Origin: an uncultured Oscillibacter sp.
GTDB taxonomy: Bacteria > Bacillota > Clostridia > Oscillospirales > Oscillospiraceae
Direction: 5' to 3'
Length of the DNA: 8,396 nucleotides
NCBI GenBank assembly: GCA_946530565.1
Contig: CAMNAE010000052.1
Span: forward strand, 1 to 8,396
The stretch's first letter is position 1, and each line of letters opens with the position of its first letter. Below are positions 1 through 6,415 of this stretch, piece after piece. Position numbers and translations under genes: made by a program. Under the pieces are notes generated by a model, which had not been told where the DNA came from, searched no databases, and worked only from the letters and a program-made list of their open reading frames with translations.

Positions 1-253
1 CTTTTCCGTCTGCATGGGCATTTTTTACGGGCGTGCGCGGCTTTGTGAAAACTATGGGGATTATGCAGGCACGTCCCGGAATCTCCGCCTCGCCGTGATC
101 TCGGCGGCCTTTTTCCATGCCATTTACGATGCCTGTGCCATGCTCGGCAGTGACCTCTCGCTCACGGTTTTCCTGGTCTTTGTCGTGCTGCTCTTTATTA
201 TGACCTTCCGCCTCATCCGCCATGAGGCAGCGAACGATCACCCGATCGTATGA
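1..253 (+). CDS. C-terminal end of a PrsW-like integral membrane protease (partial)
   Basis: The frame is open from base 2 and stops at TGA 251-253, so only about the last 83 residues are present. The segment MGIFYGRARL, then a hydrophobic helix carrying HAIYD (H at about base 116), then a strongly hydrophobic helix (LTVFLVFVVLLFIMTF) and a short charged tail match the end of PrsW-family proteins. In that family a GxxxGxA-like helix precedes the last conserved HxxxD motif, one of the metal-binding motifs of these predicted intramembrane metalloproteases. B. subtilis PrsW cleaves an anti-sigma factor; the substrate here cannot be told. The stop lies just before the ribosome binding site of the next gene, so the two are probably co-transcribed. 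The upstream catalytic motifs fall outside the window, so a related CPBP-type membrane protein is possible. Confidence 0.6.
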   Translation, partial: FSVCMGIFYGRARLCENYGDYAGTSRNLRLAVISAAFFHAIYDACAMLGSDLSLTVFLVFVVLLFIMTFRLIRHEAANDHPIV

Positions 254-260
254 AAGGAGG
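254..260 (+). promoter_or_regulatory. Strong ribosome binding site of the YfmF-like gene
   Basis: AAGGAGG directly follows the stop codon of the PrsW-like gene. It lies 9 bases before an in-frame TTG (270-272) and 15 bases before an in-frame ATG (276-278). The spacing favours the TTG, codon strength favours the ATG. An upstream in-frame ATG at 222 would precede this site and overlap the previous gene, so it is unlikely. Confidence 0.65.
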
Positions 261-269
261 ATACAACGC

Positions 270-1538
270 TTGCACATGACACGTGTGAAGCTGTTTGAGG
301 GGGTATACCTCAATCATCTTCCTGACCGTAAATTTAAAACGGCTCTGCTTTCGGCCAATTTCATCACACCGCTGCATGACCAGACCGCAGCGGCGTATGC
401 CCTGATCCCGGCGATCCTGCGCCGCGGCACGCAGCGCTTTCCGAATCTCGGCGCCATTGAAGAGGAACTGGACCGGCTCTACGGCACAAGCGTAGACTAC
501 GTAGTACGCAAATACGCCGAGACCCAGTGCATCGGCTTTGTGGCCGTGATGCCGGATGACCGCTACCTTCCGCCGGGAGAGCGCCTTCTGGAACCGGTCG
601 CCGATCTTGTCGGAGAACTCATTGGCGATCCGGTCACTGCCGGCGGCCGCTTCGTGCCGGGATATTTTGAAAGCGAGAAGGCGAATCTGCTCGATGATAT
701 CCGTTCCATTCTCGACGATAAGCGCGAGTATGCAGCGCGGCGGCTCATTGAGGAGCTCTGCCGCGGCAGCAACTATGCTGTCAGCCGCTATGGATCTGAG
801 GCTTCTGCTCTGAAGCTGCGACTGCGTCCGCTTTTCGCGCTCTACCGTGAGCTGATCGCCAATACGCGTCTGGAGCTCATCTACTGCGGATCTGCGCCGC
901 TCTCCCGCGTGCAGGGTGCGCTTTCAATCGCCTTTGGCGCTCTTCCGCGCGATGTGATCCCTGAGCTGCCTGTTACCGAACCGTTTGCCGGAGGAGATGT
1001 GATCCGGCGCGTTGAAGAGCGTATGGATGTTTCGCAGGGAAAGCTCGGACTGGGCTTCGCCTGCGGCGGCGGTTCCACGGAGGCGCTGCTGCTCGGGAGC
1101 ACGATCTTCGGCGGAAGCAGCAATTCAAAGCTCTTTATGCACGTGCGGGAGCGCCTGTCTTTGTGTTATTACGCGTCTTCACAGTTCCACCAGAAAAAAA
1201 GGCTTATCACCGTGGGCTCAGGCGTGGAGTTTTCGAATCTTCAAGTCGCCGAGGATGAGATCCTCTCACAGCTCACGGCGATCCAAAACGGAGAGATCGA
1301 GCCCTGGGAGTTTGAAGCTGCGCGTGCGGCACTCAAAAACGCCTACGGTACTGTCGAAGATTCACTCGGCGGCATTGAAAGCTTCGCGCTCTCACAGCTC
1401 TCCAGCCTGAGTGATGACACCCCTGAGAAGAAGATCGCGCGTATCGAGGCGACAACGCTCGACGAGGTGATCGCCGCCATGCGCGAGGTGCATCTGGATA
1501 CCGTTTACACCCTGCTGAATGAGGAGGCCGTCGCATGA
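270..1538 (+). CDS. yfmF: M16 peptidase homologue lacking the zinc motif, YfmF-like
   Basis: About 422 residues, the usual length of a two-domain M16B subunit. The opening EGVYLNHLPDRKFKT and the run ILRRGTQRFPN...LYGT are typical of the YmfF group (NCBI spells it YfmF; linked in B. subtilis to EF-P 5-aminopentanol modification, apparently by gene neighbourhood and genetics). Where catalytic M16 proteins carry HXXEH this one reads YALIPAIL, so it cannot bind the catalytic zinc. The C-terminal domain keeps the family segment FGGSSNSKLF followed by VRERLSLCYY, giving an R and a Y seven residues apart (codons at 1146 and 1167), the pair that contacts substrate in active M16 enzymes. There is no signal peptide or membrane segment, so it is probably cytoplasmic. 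The start is TTG 270 (good spacing) or ATG 276. Its end overlaps the next start by ATGA, implying translational coupling and a partner subunit. Confidence 0.85.
   Translation: MHMTRVKLFEGVYLNHLPDRKFKTALLSANFITPLHDQTAAAYALIPAILRRGTQRFPNLGAIEEELDRLYGTSVDYVVRKYAETQCIGFVAVMPDDRYLPPGERLLEPVADLVGELIGDPVTAGGRFVPGYFESEKANLLDDIRSILDDKREYAARRLIEELCRGSNYAVSRYGSEASALKLRLRPLFALYRELIANTRLELIYCGSAPLSRVQGALSIAFGALPRDVIPELPVTEPFAGGDVIRRVEERMDVSQGKLGLGFACGGGSTEALLLGSTIFGGSSNSKLFMHVRERLSLCYYASSQFHQKKRLITVGSGVEFSNLQVAEDEILSQLTAIQNGEIEPWEFEAARAALKNAYGTVEDSLGGIESFALSQLSSLSDDTPEKKIARIEATTLDEVIAAMREVHLDTVYTLLNEEAVA
1521..1527 (+). promoter_or_regulatory. Ribosome binding site of the YfmH-like gene, inside the preceding gene
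   Basis: GAGGAGG lies within the last codons of the YfmF-like gene, 7 bases before ATG 1535. Together with the ATGA overlap at 1535-1538 it fixes the start of the second M16 gene and supports coupled synthesis of the two subunits. Confidence 0.8.
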
Positions 1539-2803
1539 GAGTCCGCATTTATGACCGTCTCGGCGAGACCGTCTACTCCGAGCGGCTGAAAAACGGCCTG
1601 CAGGTGATCGTGGTCCCGAAGCCCGGCTTTGCGCGCTCCTATGCTGCCTTTGCCGTGCGCTACGGCGGTATGGACACGCGCTTTTCTCTCGGAGGGGAAT
1701 GGCTGGATACGCCTATGGGGATTGCGCATTATCTTGAGCACAAGATGTTTGATACCAAAGAAGGCAATGCCCTGCAGGAACTGGCACAAAACGGTGCCGA
1801 GCCGAATGCCTTCACCGCCAATTCCATGACGGTCTATTACTTTGACTCGACCGAAAAATTTGAGGATAACCTGAAGATCCTGCTCTCCTTCGTCTCCGTG
1901 CCCTGGTTTACCGACGAGAGCGTTGAAAAAGAGCGTGGCATCATTTCACAGGAGATCCGCATGGGTGAGGACAATCCCGATCATGAGCTCTTCCAAATGC
2001 TCCTGCAGGCTCTCTACAGCCGCTCTACCGCACGAAATCCAATCGCAGGTACCGTTGAGAGCATCGCCGACATCTCGGCCGGTACGCTCTATGACTGCCA
2101 CCGTGCGTTCTATACGCCGTCGAACATGGTGCTTATTGTTGTTGGCGCTGTGGACCCTGAGCATATAGCGGATCTTGCCCGCCGCGTGACCTCCGAGGTG
2201 AAAGGCGAAGAGATCCCCCGCGACTATGGCGAAGAGCCGGAAACGCCTGCCGCTGCCGAGATGACGCGTACAATGGCTGTTGCGATCCCGAAGTTTGCGA
2301 TCGGCTTCAAAGGGAAGCCGGTTCCTGACGGACCGGATTACTACCGGACCTCTCTTGTCGGTGAGCTGGCGTGTACGGCACTTCTTGGCGATTCGAGTCC
2401 GTTGTATCAGCGGCTCTATGAAGACGGACTTGTCAACAGCAGTTTTGAGGCCGCCTATGAGATCCTGCCCGGCATTTCGTTTGTCTTTGCCAGCGGCGAG
2501 AGCCGCGAGAGTGAGCGCGTACGCGATGAGATCATTTCAGAAGCGGATCGGCTGCTGCGTGAGGGGATCCCCCAGGATGTATGGCAGCGTCTGAGCCGCG
2601 CCGCCTACGGGAGCTCTCTGCGCGGTCTCAACCACTTTGAAAGCATCGCGCTTTCTTTTGCAGACGGCTCCTTCCACGGTTATGACCCCTTCACGTTCCC
2701 TGAGGTCTACTCCTCGATCACGCCGGACGACGTACTCTCTTTCATCAAAGAACATTTCACACCCGCACAGACGACGCTCTGCCGCATTCTGCCGCCGGAA
2801 TAA
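1535..2803 (+). CDS. yfmH: Zinc-binding M16 family metallopeptidase, YfmH-like
   Basis: A 422-residue M16B peptidase homologue. The zinc/catalytic motif HYLEH is at residues 65-69: H65 and H69 bind metal and E68 is the general base. In the downstream segment EKERGIISQEIRM, E140 is the expected third ligand and E133 the accessory glutamate seven residues earlier, the arrangement known from pitrilysin. NAFTANSMTVYYF is the usual substrate-groove strand, and SSPLYQRLYEDGLV (about 287-300) is the C-domain segment. That segment keeps the arginine of the R/Y substrate pair, but the tyrosine position is V300. This fits a heterodimer in which YfmH supplies zinc and YfmF supplies the R/Y pair. No signal peptide is seen, so a cytoplasmic peptidase of short peptides is likely. 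The substrate is unknown; related pairs act in peptide maturation (AlbE/AlbF, PqqF/G-like) or are genetically linked to EF-P modification. It is separated from lgt by 24 bases. Confidence 0.9.
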   Translation: MRVRIYDRLGETVYSERLKNGLQVIVVPKPGFARSYAAFAVRYGGMDTRFSLGGEWLDTPMGIAHYLEHKMFDTKEGNALQELAQNGAEPNAFTANSMTVYYFDSTEKFEDNLKILLSFVSVPWFTDESVEKERGIISQEIRMGEDNPDHELFQMLLQALYSRSTARNPIAGTVESIADISAGTLYDCHRAFYTPSNMVLIVVGAVDPEHIADLARRVTSEVKGEEIPRDYGEEPETPAAAEMTRTMAVAIPKFAIGFKGKPVPDGPDYYRTSLVGELACTALLGDSSPLYQRLYEDGLVNSSFEAAYEILPGISFVFASGESRESERVRDEIISEADRLLREGIPQDVWQRLSRAAYGSSLRGLNHFESIALSFADGSFHGYDPFTFPEVYSSITPDDVLSFIKEHFTPAQTTLCRILPPE

Positions 2804-2827
2804 TACGCGGCATCAAAAAGGAAGTCG

Positions 2828-3949
2828 ATGATCATGATTTCTTCACAACCCTCTATTACCGCGCTCAATGACATGCCGATCCGCTTTCCCGGACTCTTCG
2901 GAGACTGGGAGTTCAATCCGGATCCGATCGCGATCCACATTGGACACGGCATCTACTGGTATGGCATCATACTGGCCGTCGCAATGCTGCTCGGCATGCT
3001 GCTCAGCGCAAAACACGCGAAACGCTATGGCCTGACGGAAGACAACGTCACCGATCTTGTCCTGATCGGTGTGCCCTCGTGTATCATCGGCGCACGGCTA
3101 TATTATGTGATCTTCTACCTGGATCTCTACCTGAATGCCGACGGCGGCATCAACTGGCGCTCGGTCGTCTCGGTCTGGGATGGCGGTCTTGCCATCTACG
3201 GCGCGGTCATAATGGGACTTGTTGCGGCATTTGTGTATTCCCGTATCAAAAAGCTGCCGTTTGGCGCCGTGACCGATAACGCTGTGCTTGGTCTGCTCCT
3301 CGGTCAGGCAATCGGACGCTGGGCCAATTTCATCAACCGTGAGGCTTTCGGCTCCGTCACGACCGTGCCCTGGCGCATGCAGCTCTATCGCAATGTGATC
3401 AAGACCGTGGATGTTCATCCCACTTTCTTCTATGAGAGCCTGTGGAATGTGGTCGGTCTGCTCCTGATCCTGCTGGTCGTTTCCAAAGCCCGCCGCTTCG
3501 ACGGAGAAAACACCTGTTTCTATTTCTTCTGGTACGGTGCAGGACGCCTGTGGATAGAAGGTCTGCGTTCTGACAGCCTGTATGTCGCGATCGGATCAAC
3601 GCCTGTGCGGGTTTCCCAGCTTGTGAGTGTGGTGCTGATCATTGTCGGTGTTCTTGGCATCTTCTACAATACAGTCATTCGTAAAAAAAATGCGGATTCT
3701 CTTCTGGTGAACCGGATCACTGATGCGCAGGAGGCCGACGCGGCTGAGGATACAGCAGATGAAGAGGCTTCATCCGAAGCCGGCGCGAGCGGCTCGGAAG
3801 CTTTTGCGGACACTGAAGAGCGCTCCCTCCAAAATGAAGCACAGTGCAATGAGACTGATGCCGCATTTTCAGGAGATGATGCAGCACAAGCAGATAAACA
3901 GGATAGCGACAGCGAAGAGGAGACAGAAGAAAATGGCGATTCTGATTGA
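2828..3949 (+). CDS. lgt: Prolipoprotein diacylglyceryl transferase with an acidic C-terminal extension
   Basis: Lgt moves the diacylglyceryl group of phosphatidylglycerol onto the lipobox cysteine of preprolipoproteins in the cytoplasmic membrane. The signature GRWANFINREAFG (163-175) keeps R164, N167, E172 and G175, matching E. coli R143, N146, E151 and G154. HPTFFYESLWN (197-207) and YGAGRLWIEGLR (236-247, with R240 and E244) are also family hallmarks, and about seven hydrophobic segments can be traced. At the position of E. coli His103 the sequence reads GGLAIYGA, with Tyr124. The core ends near residue 290. About 80 further residues rich in D, E, A and S bring the protein to 373, against a usual 260-300. 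AAAGGAAG at 2817-2824 serves ATG 2828; ATG 2834, two codons on, is also possible. The 3' end overlaps folD by 17 bases. Confidence 0.96.
   Translation: MIMISSQPSITALNDMPIRFPGLFGDWEFNPDPIAIHIGHGIYWYGIILAVAMLLGMLLSAKHAKRYGLTEDNVTDLVLIGVPSCIIGARLYYVIFYLDLYLNADGGINWRSVVSVWDGGLAIYGAVIMGLVAAFVYSRIKKLPFGAVTDNAVLGLLLGQAIGRWANFINREAFGSVTTVPWRMQLYRNVIKTVDVHPTFFYESLWNVVGLLLILLVVSKARRFDGENTCFYFFWYGAGRLWIEGLRSDSLYVAIGSTPVRVSQLVSVVLIIVGVLGIFYNTVIRKKNADSLLVNRITDAQEADAAEDTADEEASSEAGASGSEAFADTEERSLQNEAQCNETDAAFSGDDAAQADKQDSDSEEETEENGDSD
3917..3922 (+). promoter_or_regulatory. folD ribosome binding site nested in the lgt tail
   Basis: GAGGAG lies 10 bases before the folD ATG at 3933 and simultaneously encodes part of the Glu-rich end of Lgt. 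It selects ATG 3933 over the long in-frame upstream extension, which reads as arginine-rich out-of-frame lgt sequence and has no FolD homology. Confidence 0.75.
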
Positions 3950-4772
3950 CGGCAAGGCCCTTGCGGCTAAAGTAAAGGCAGAGGTGGCTGCGGAGGCGGC
4001 TAAGCTTACACGCAAGGCAGGACTTGCGGTGATCCTTGTCGGTGATGATCCGGCCTCTCGTGTCTATGTGAACGGAAAGGAAAAGGATTGCCGCGAGTGC
4101 GGCATCGTGAGCTTTGAATACAAGCTCCCCGCTGACACCGCGGAGTCGACGCTTCTGGAGCTGATCGATCGGCTGAACCGCTCTGAGCGTGTCGACGGCA
4201 TTCTGGTGCAGCTGCCGCTTCCGCAGGGACTTGATGAGCGTACGGTCATCCACAGCATCGCTGCCGATAAGGATGTCGATTGCTTCCACCCCTACAACAC
4301 AGGTCTTCTCTATATGGGTGAGCCTGTTTTCATGCCCTGCACGCCTGCCGGCGTTATGGAGATGCTCCACGCGTACGATATACCTGTTGAGGGCAGACGC
4401 TGCGTCGTGATCGGACGCAGCAACATCGTCGGAAAGCCCATGAGCGCGCTGCTGCTCGCCGATAACGGCACCGTTACGACCTGCCATTCCAAAACGTCCG
4501 ACATTAGTGAGATCACCCGCAGTGCTGATATTCTCGTCTCTGCCGTTGGAAAGACCCGCTCTCTGACCGCCGATATGGTCAAAAAGGGCGCTGTGGTCAT
4601 CGACGTTGCCATGAATCGTGATGAGAACGGAAAACTCTGCGGCGATGCTGATTTTGCCGCGGTCAGCGAAAGGGCATCTGCGATCACGCCTGTGCCAGGC
4701 GGTGTCGGCCCTATGACACGCGCGATGCTCATGCGCAACATTCTGACCGCTGCCCGCCTGCACGGCGCGTGA
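3933..4772 (+). CDS. folD: Bifunctional methylenetetrahydrofolate dehydrogenase/cyclohydrolase
   Basis: 279 residues, normal for FolD. It oxidises 5,10-methylene-THF to methenyl-THF with NADP+ and hydrolyses that to 10-formyl-THF in the cytoplasm, supplying one-carbon units for purines and formyl-Met-tRNA. VGDDPASRVYVNGKEKDC (36-53) holds the catalytic Tyr45 and Lys49. VQLPLPQGL (92-100) holds the conserved Gln93. KDVDCFHP (113-120) holds the folate-binding Asp116, with Cys117 where the family usually has Gly. VVIGRSNIVGKP (158-169) is the dinucleotide-binding segment, and TPVPGGVGPMT (252-262) is the C-terminal signature. The start MAILIDGKALA is typical for the family and is supported by the nested ribosome binding site. 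It overlaps lgt by 17 bases in another frame, so it depends on transcription of the lgt operon, and it is followed by a terminator. Confidence 0.97.
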   Translation: MAILIDGKALAAKVKAEVAAEAAKLTRKAGLAVILVGDDPASRVYVNGKEKDCRECGIVSFEYKLPADTAESTLLELIDRLNRSERVDGILVQLPLPQGLDERTVIHSIAADKDVDCFHPYNTGLLYMGEPVFMPCTPAGVMEMLHAYDIPVEGRRCVVIGRSNIVGKPMSALLLADNGTVTTCHSKTSDISEITRSADILVSAVGKTRSLTADMVKKGAVVIDVAMNRDENGKLCGDADFAAVSERASAITPVPGGVGPMTRAMLMRNILTAARLHGA

Positions 4773-4794
4773 TCTTTCCACCTAAAATGGCATG

Positions 4795-4841
4795 AAGCCC
4801 GGCATACCAAACGCAGTAAATGCGTTCGGATGCCGGGTTTT
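4795..4841 (+). terminator. Intrinsic terminator of the plus-strand operon
   Basis: A long hairpin: CCCGGCAT at 4798-4805 pairs with ATGCCGGG at 4830-4837, and an inner ACGCA/TGCGT stem closes a GTAAA loop at 4816-4820, with one bulge and one mismatch. TTTT at 4838-4841 follows, then C. It sits 22 bases after the folD stop. On the minus strand the same stem is followed only by a loose T-containing stretch (CTTCATGCCATTTT), so it may also slow or stop transcription from the convergent gene, less certainly. Confidence 0.75.
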
Positions 4842-4853
4842 CATTCTGCGCTG

Positions 4854-4880
4854 CGTTTAGATCATTTGACGATCTAAGCG
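4854..4880. other. Second hairpin in the convergent gap, possible accessory terminator
   Basis: CGTTTAGATC (4854-4863) pairs with GATCTAAGCG (4871-4880) across a 7-base loop, a 10-bp stem with one wobble on the plus strand. ATTTATTT follows on the plus strand and no T run follows on the minus strand. It lies 38 bases beyond the stop of the minus-strand lipoprotein gene. It could back up the folD terminator or protect the 3' end of the minus-strand message. Confidence 0.4.
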
Positions 4881-4918
4881 ATTTATTTGAGATCGGTAAG
4901 ATTTGCGGTCGACAAGTA

Positions 4919-6415
4919 TCAGTCAAAACGGATCGCTTCAAGCTTGTAAAAAGGCTCTGCAGAAGTGGGGTGCAGCCCCTTGAGACTGCCGGGCTGAGAG
5001 AGTACGGAGAGATTGCGAAAGCACAGAGGAATCAGCGGGGCCTGTCCGCGTAAATGCGTCAAAAGCTTCTGCGCCGCCTCAAAGCGGTCACTTGACGCTG
5101 CGAACATCTGCATCAGCTGATCGGTCGCCGGGCTTGACCAGCCGCCGTGATTCAGCGCGCCTCCGCTTCCGAGCAGCGGCGCGAGATCCCAATCCGCCGT
5201 CAGTCTCGTCTCGCACAGCGCCAGATCAAAGCTGCCCTCCGTCAGACGCTCAGAATAGGTGACAAAGGGAAGAGACTCAAGCTCTGCGCCGATCCCCGCC
5301 GCTGTCAACGTATCTGTGATCGCTTCGGCGGCCGACTGGCGGAACGGATTCTCGGAATTGACGATGATCCTCAGCGGAGAAGCAGGCGTACTGCCCTGAG
5401 GATCTGCTGTCTCAGTCTCAGAGGTGGTTTCTTCCTGCGCTTCCACGGCATAAAGCGGAGAGGCAGGGTGAATTGGTGCGTCTGCGGCGACCGCATGACC
5501 TGCAAAATAGGCAGACGAAAGCTGCTCTCGATCGATCAGCGACCAGATGCGCCTGCGGAGCAAAAGATCCGAAAGCGGAAGACCCTCGCGGCTGTTTACG
5601 CAAAGATATAGAAATGAGGTCGTTGTGGCATCCGCTGTATCATAGCGGCCGGTGACCGTTACGGAGTCGGCTCCCGTAAGATCCTCACTGAGAAGAGAGA
5701 TGCGGCCCGCGTGGAACAGATACAACAGTGTATTCTCGTCACCGGCTTCTGAGAGTGGGATCACATCGGGCGCATCAGGCAGGGAAGAAGCATCATAAAT
5801 GTTGCGCATCAGTATGAAGCCTGACCCGCTTTTACTCAGGCAGTAGGGCCCAGTACCGATTTCGCCCAGGGCAATCGGAATGTCCAGAAGCGCCGGAAGA
5901 GCCGCATTCGGGCGGGAGAGCCGGACGAGCAGCCCGGCATTGTCCTCTGTCGGCTCAAAGCCTGCAATGCATGCAAAACGCGCAGCATAGCGGGGCGAGT
6001 CGACTGCCCGGCGGAAGGCCTCACACACGGCGTCGCCAGTGAGCGGAGTTCCGTCGCTGAACGAGACACCGCTTTTCAACGTAAACTGCCACGTCATCTT
6101 CTCCGGATCATACACAGCACCGCTGCAGAGCCGGTTCTCAGGAACAAAGTCCGGACGCAGAGAGAACAACCCCTCAAAAACAAGGGAACAGAGCGTCTGC
6201 GTGATCCCGTCAGGGCAGAGATAGGGATCAAGCTCAACGTCCGGAAGATAAGGGAGAGTAAAACTGAGCGGTTCAGGTTCCTCGGCTGCACTCATGGTGC
6301 TTTCGGGCATCAATGACTCAGCCGGCGCAGTCTCCTCTTCTTCAGAGACCTCAACCTGGCAGCCCGTGAGAAGGACCAGGCTAACTGTAAGCAGCAGAGC
6401 GATCAGGCGCTTCAT
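4919..6415 (-). CDS. Extracellular solute-binding lipoprotein, SBP_bac_5 (oligopeptide-binding) family
   Basis: 498 residues from ATG 6415. The signal peptide MKRLIALLLTVSLVLLTGC ends in the lipobox LTGC, giving lipidated Cys19, followed by an acidic disordered linker to about residue 50. The body matches family-5 solute-binding proteins: LVFEGLFSLRPDF, WQFTLKSGVSFSDGTPLTGDAV (within residues 109-130), GTGPYCL (187-193), TTSFLYLCVNS and the C-terminal lobe with LRIIVNSENPF and DLALCETRLTADW. Such proteins deliver peptides, nickel or other small ligands to an ABC importer; no permease or ATPase gene is in view, so the ligand is unknown. A Thr/Glu/Ser-rich stretch interrupts the fold at about 326-346. 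The start 6415 overlaps the pgeF stop by ATGA and gives a standard signal peptide; ATG 6430 would add MRGRI and is less likely. A G-rich but imperfect ribosome binding site precedes it, consistent with coupling to pgeF. Confidence 0.88.
   Translation of the reverse strand: MKRLIALLLTVSLVLLTGCQVEVSEEEETAPAESLMPESTMSAAEEPEPLSFTLPYLPDVELDPYLCPDGITQTLCSLVFEGLFSLRPDFVPENRLCSGAVYDPEKMTWQFTLKSGVSFSDGTPLTGDAVCEAFRRAVDSPRYAARFACIAGFEPTEDNAGLLVRLSRPNAALPALLDIPIALGEIGTGPYCLSKSGSGFILMRNIYDASSLPDAPDVIPLSEAGDENTLLYLFHAGRISLLSEDLTGADSVTVTGRYDTADATTTSFLYLCVNSREGLPLSDLLLRRRIWSLIDREQLSSAYFAGHAVAADAPIHPASPLYAVEAQEETTSETETADPQGSTPASPLRIIVNSENPFRQSAAEAITDTLTAAGIGAELESLPFVTYSERLTEGSFDLALCETRLTADWDLAPLLGSGGALNHGGWSSPATDQLMQMFAASSDRFEAAQKLLTHLRGQAPLIPLCFRNLSVLSQPGSLKGLHPTSAEPFYKLEAIRFD

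Noticed and set aside
222..269. Upstream ATG at 222 as the start of the YfmF-like gene
   Set aside because: It would overlap the PrsW-like gene by 32 bases, add an Arg-rich segment absent from the family, and lie upstream of the evident ribosome binding site at 254-260.
2910..2945. Cluster of GATC tetramers, and GATC abundance in general
   Set aside because: They arise from GAT/ATC codon pairs (Asp-Pro-Ile type) in a GC-rich coding sequence; without a count against expectation there is no case for a methylation or origin signal.
3717..4781. Open frame of 354 codons on the minus strand across the lgt tail and folD
   Set aside because: It lies antisense to two well-recognised genes. Its protein is rich in His, Arg and Ser, has no recognisable domain, and is explained by the high GC content of the folD codons.
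4310..4810. Second minus-strand open frame (166 codons) antisense to folD
   Set aside because: Shadow of folD with no recognisable motif and no credible ribosome binding site context; it extends into the folD terminator.
4773..4918. Possible small RNA or riboswitch in the convergent gap
   Set aside because: The sequence lies downstream of both genes, shows no promoter, and matches no riboswitch core I can recognise; the hairpins are adequately explained as terminator-type structures.
5147..5611. Plus-strand open frame of 154 codons antisense to the solute-binding lipoprotein
   Set aside because: Arg-rich translation typical of the complementary strand of a GC-rich gene; the opposite frame has a signal peptide and clear family motifs.
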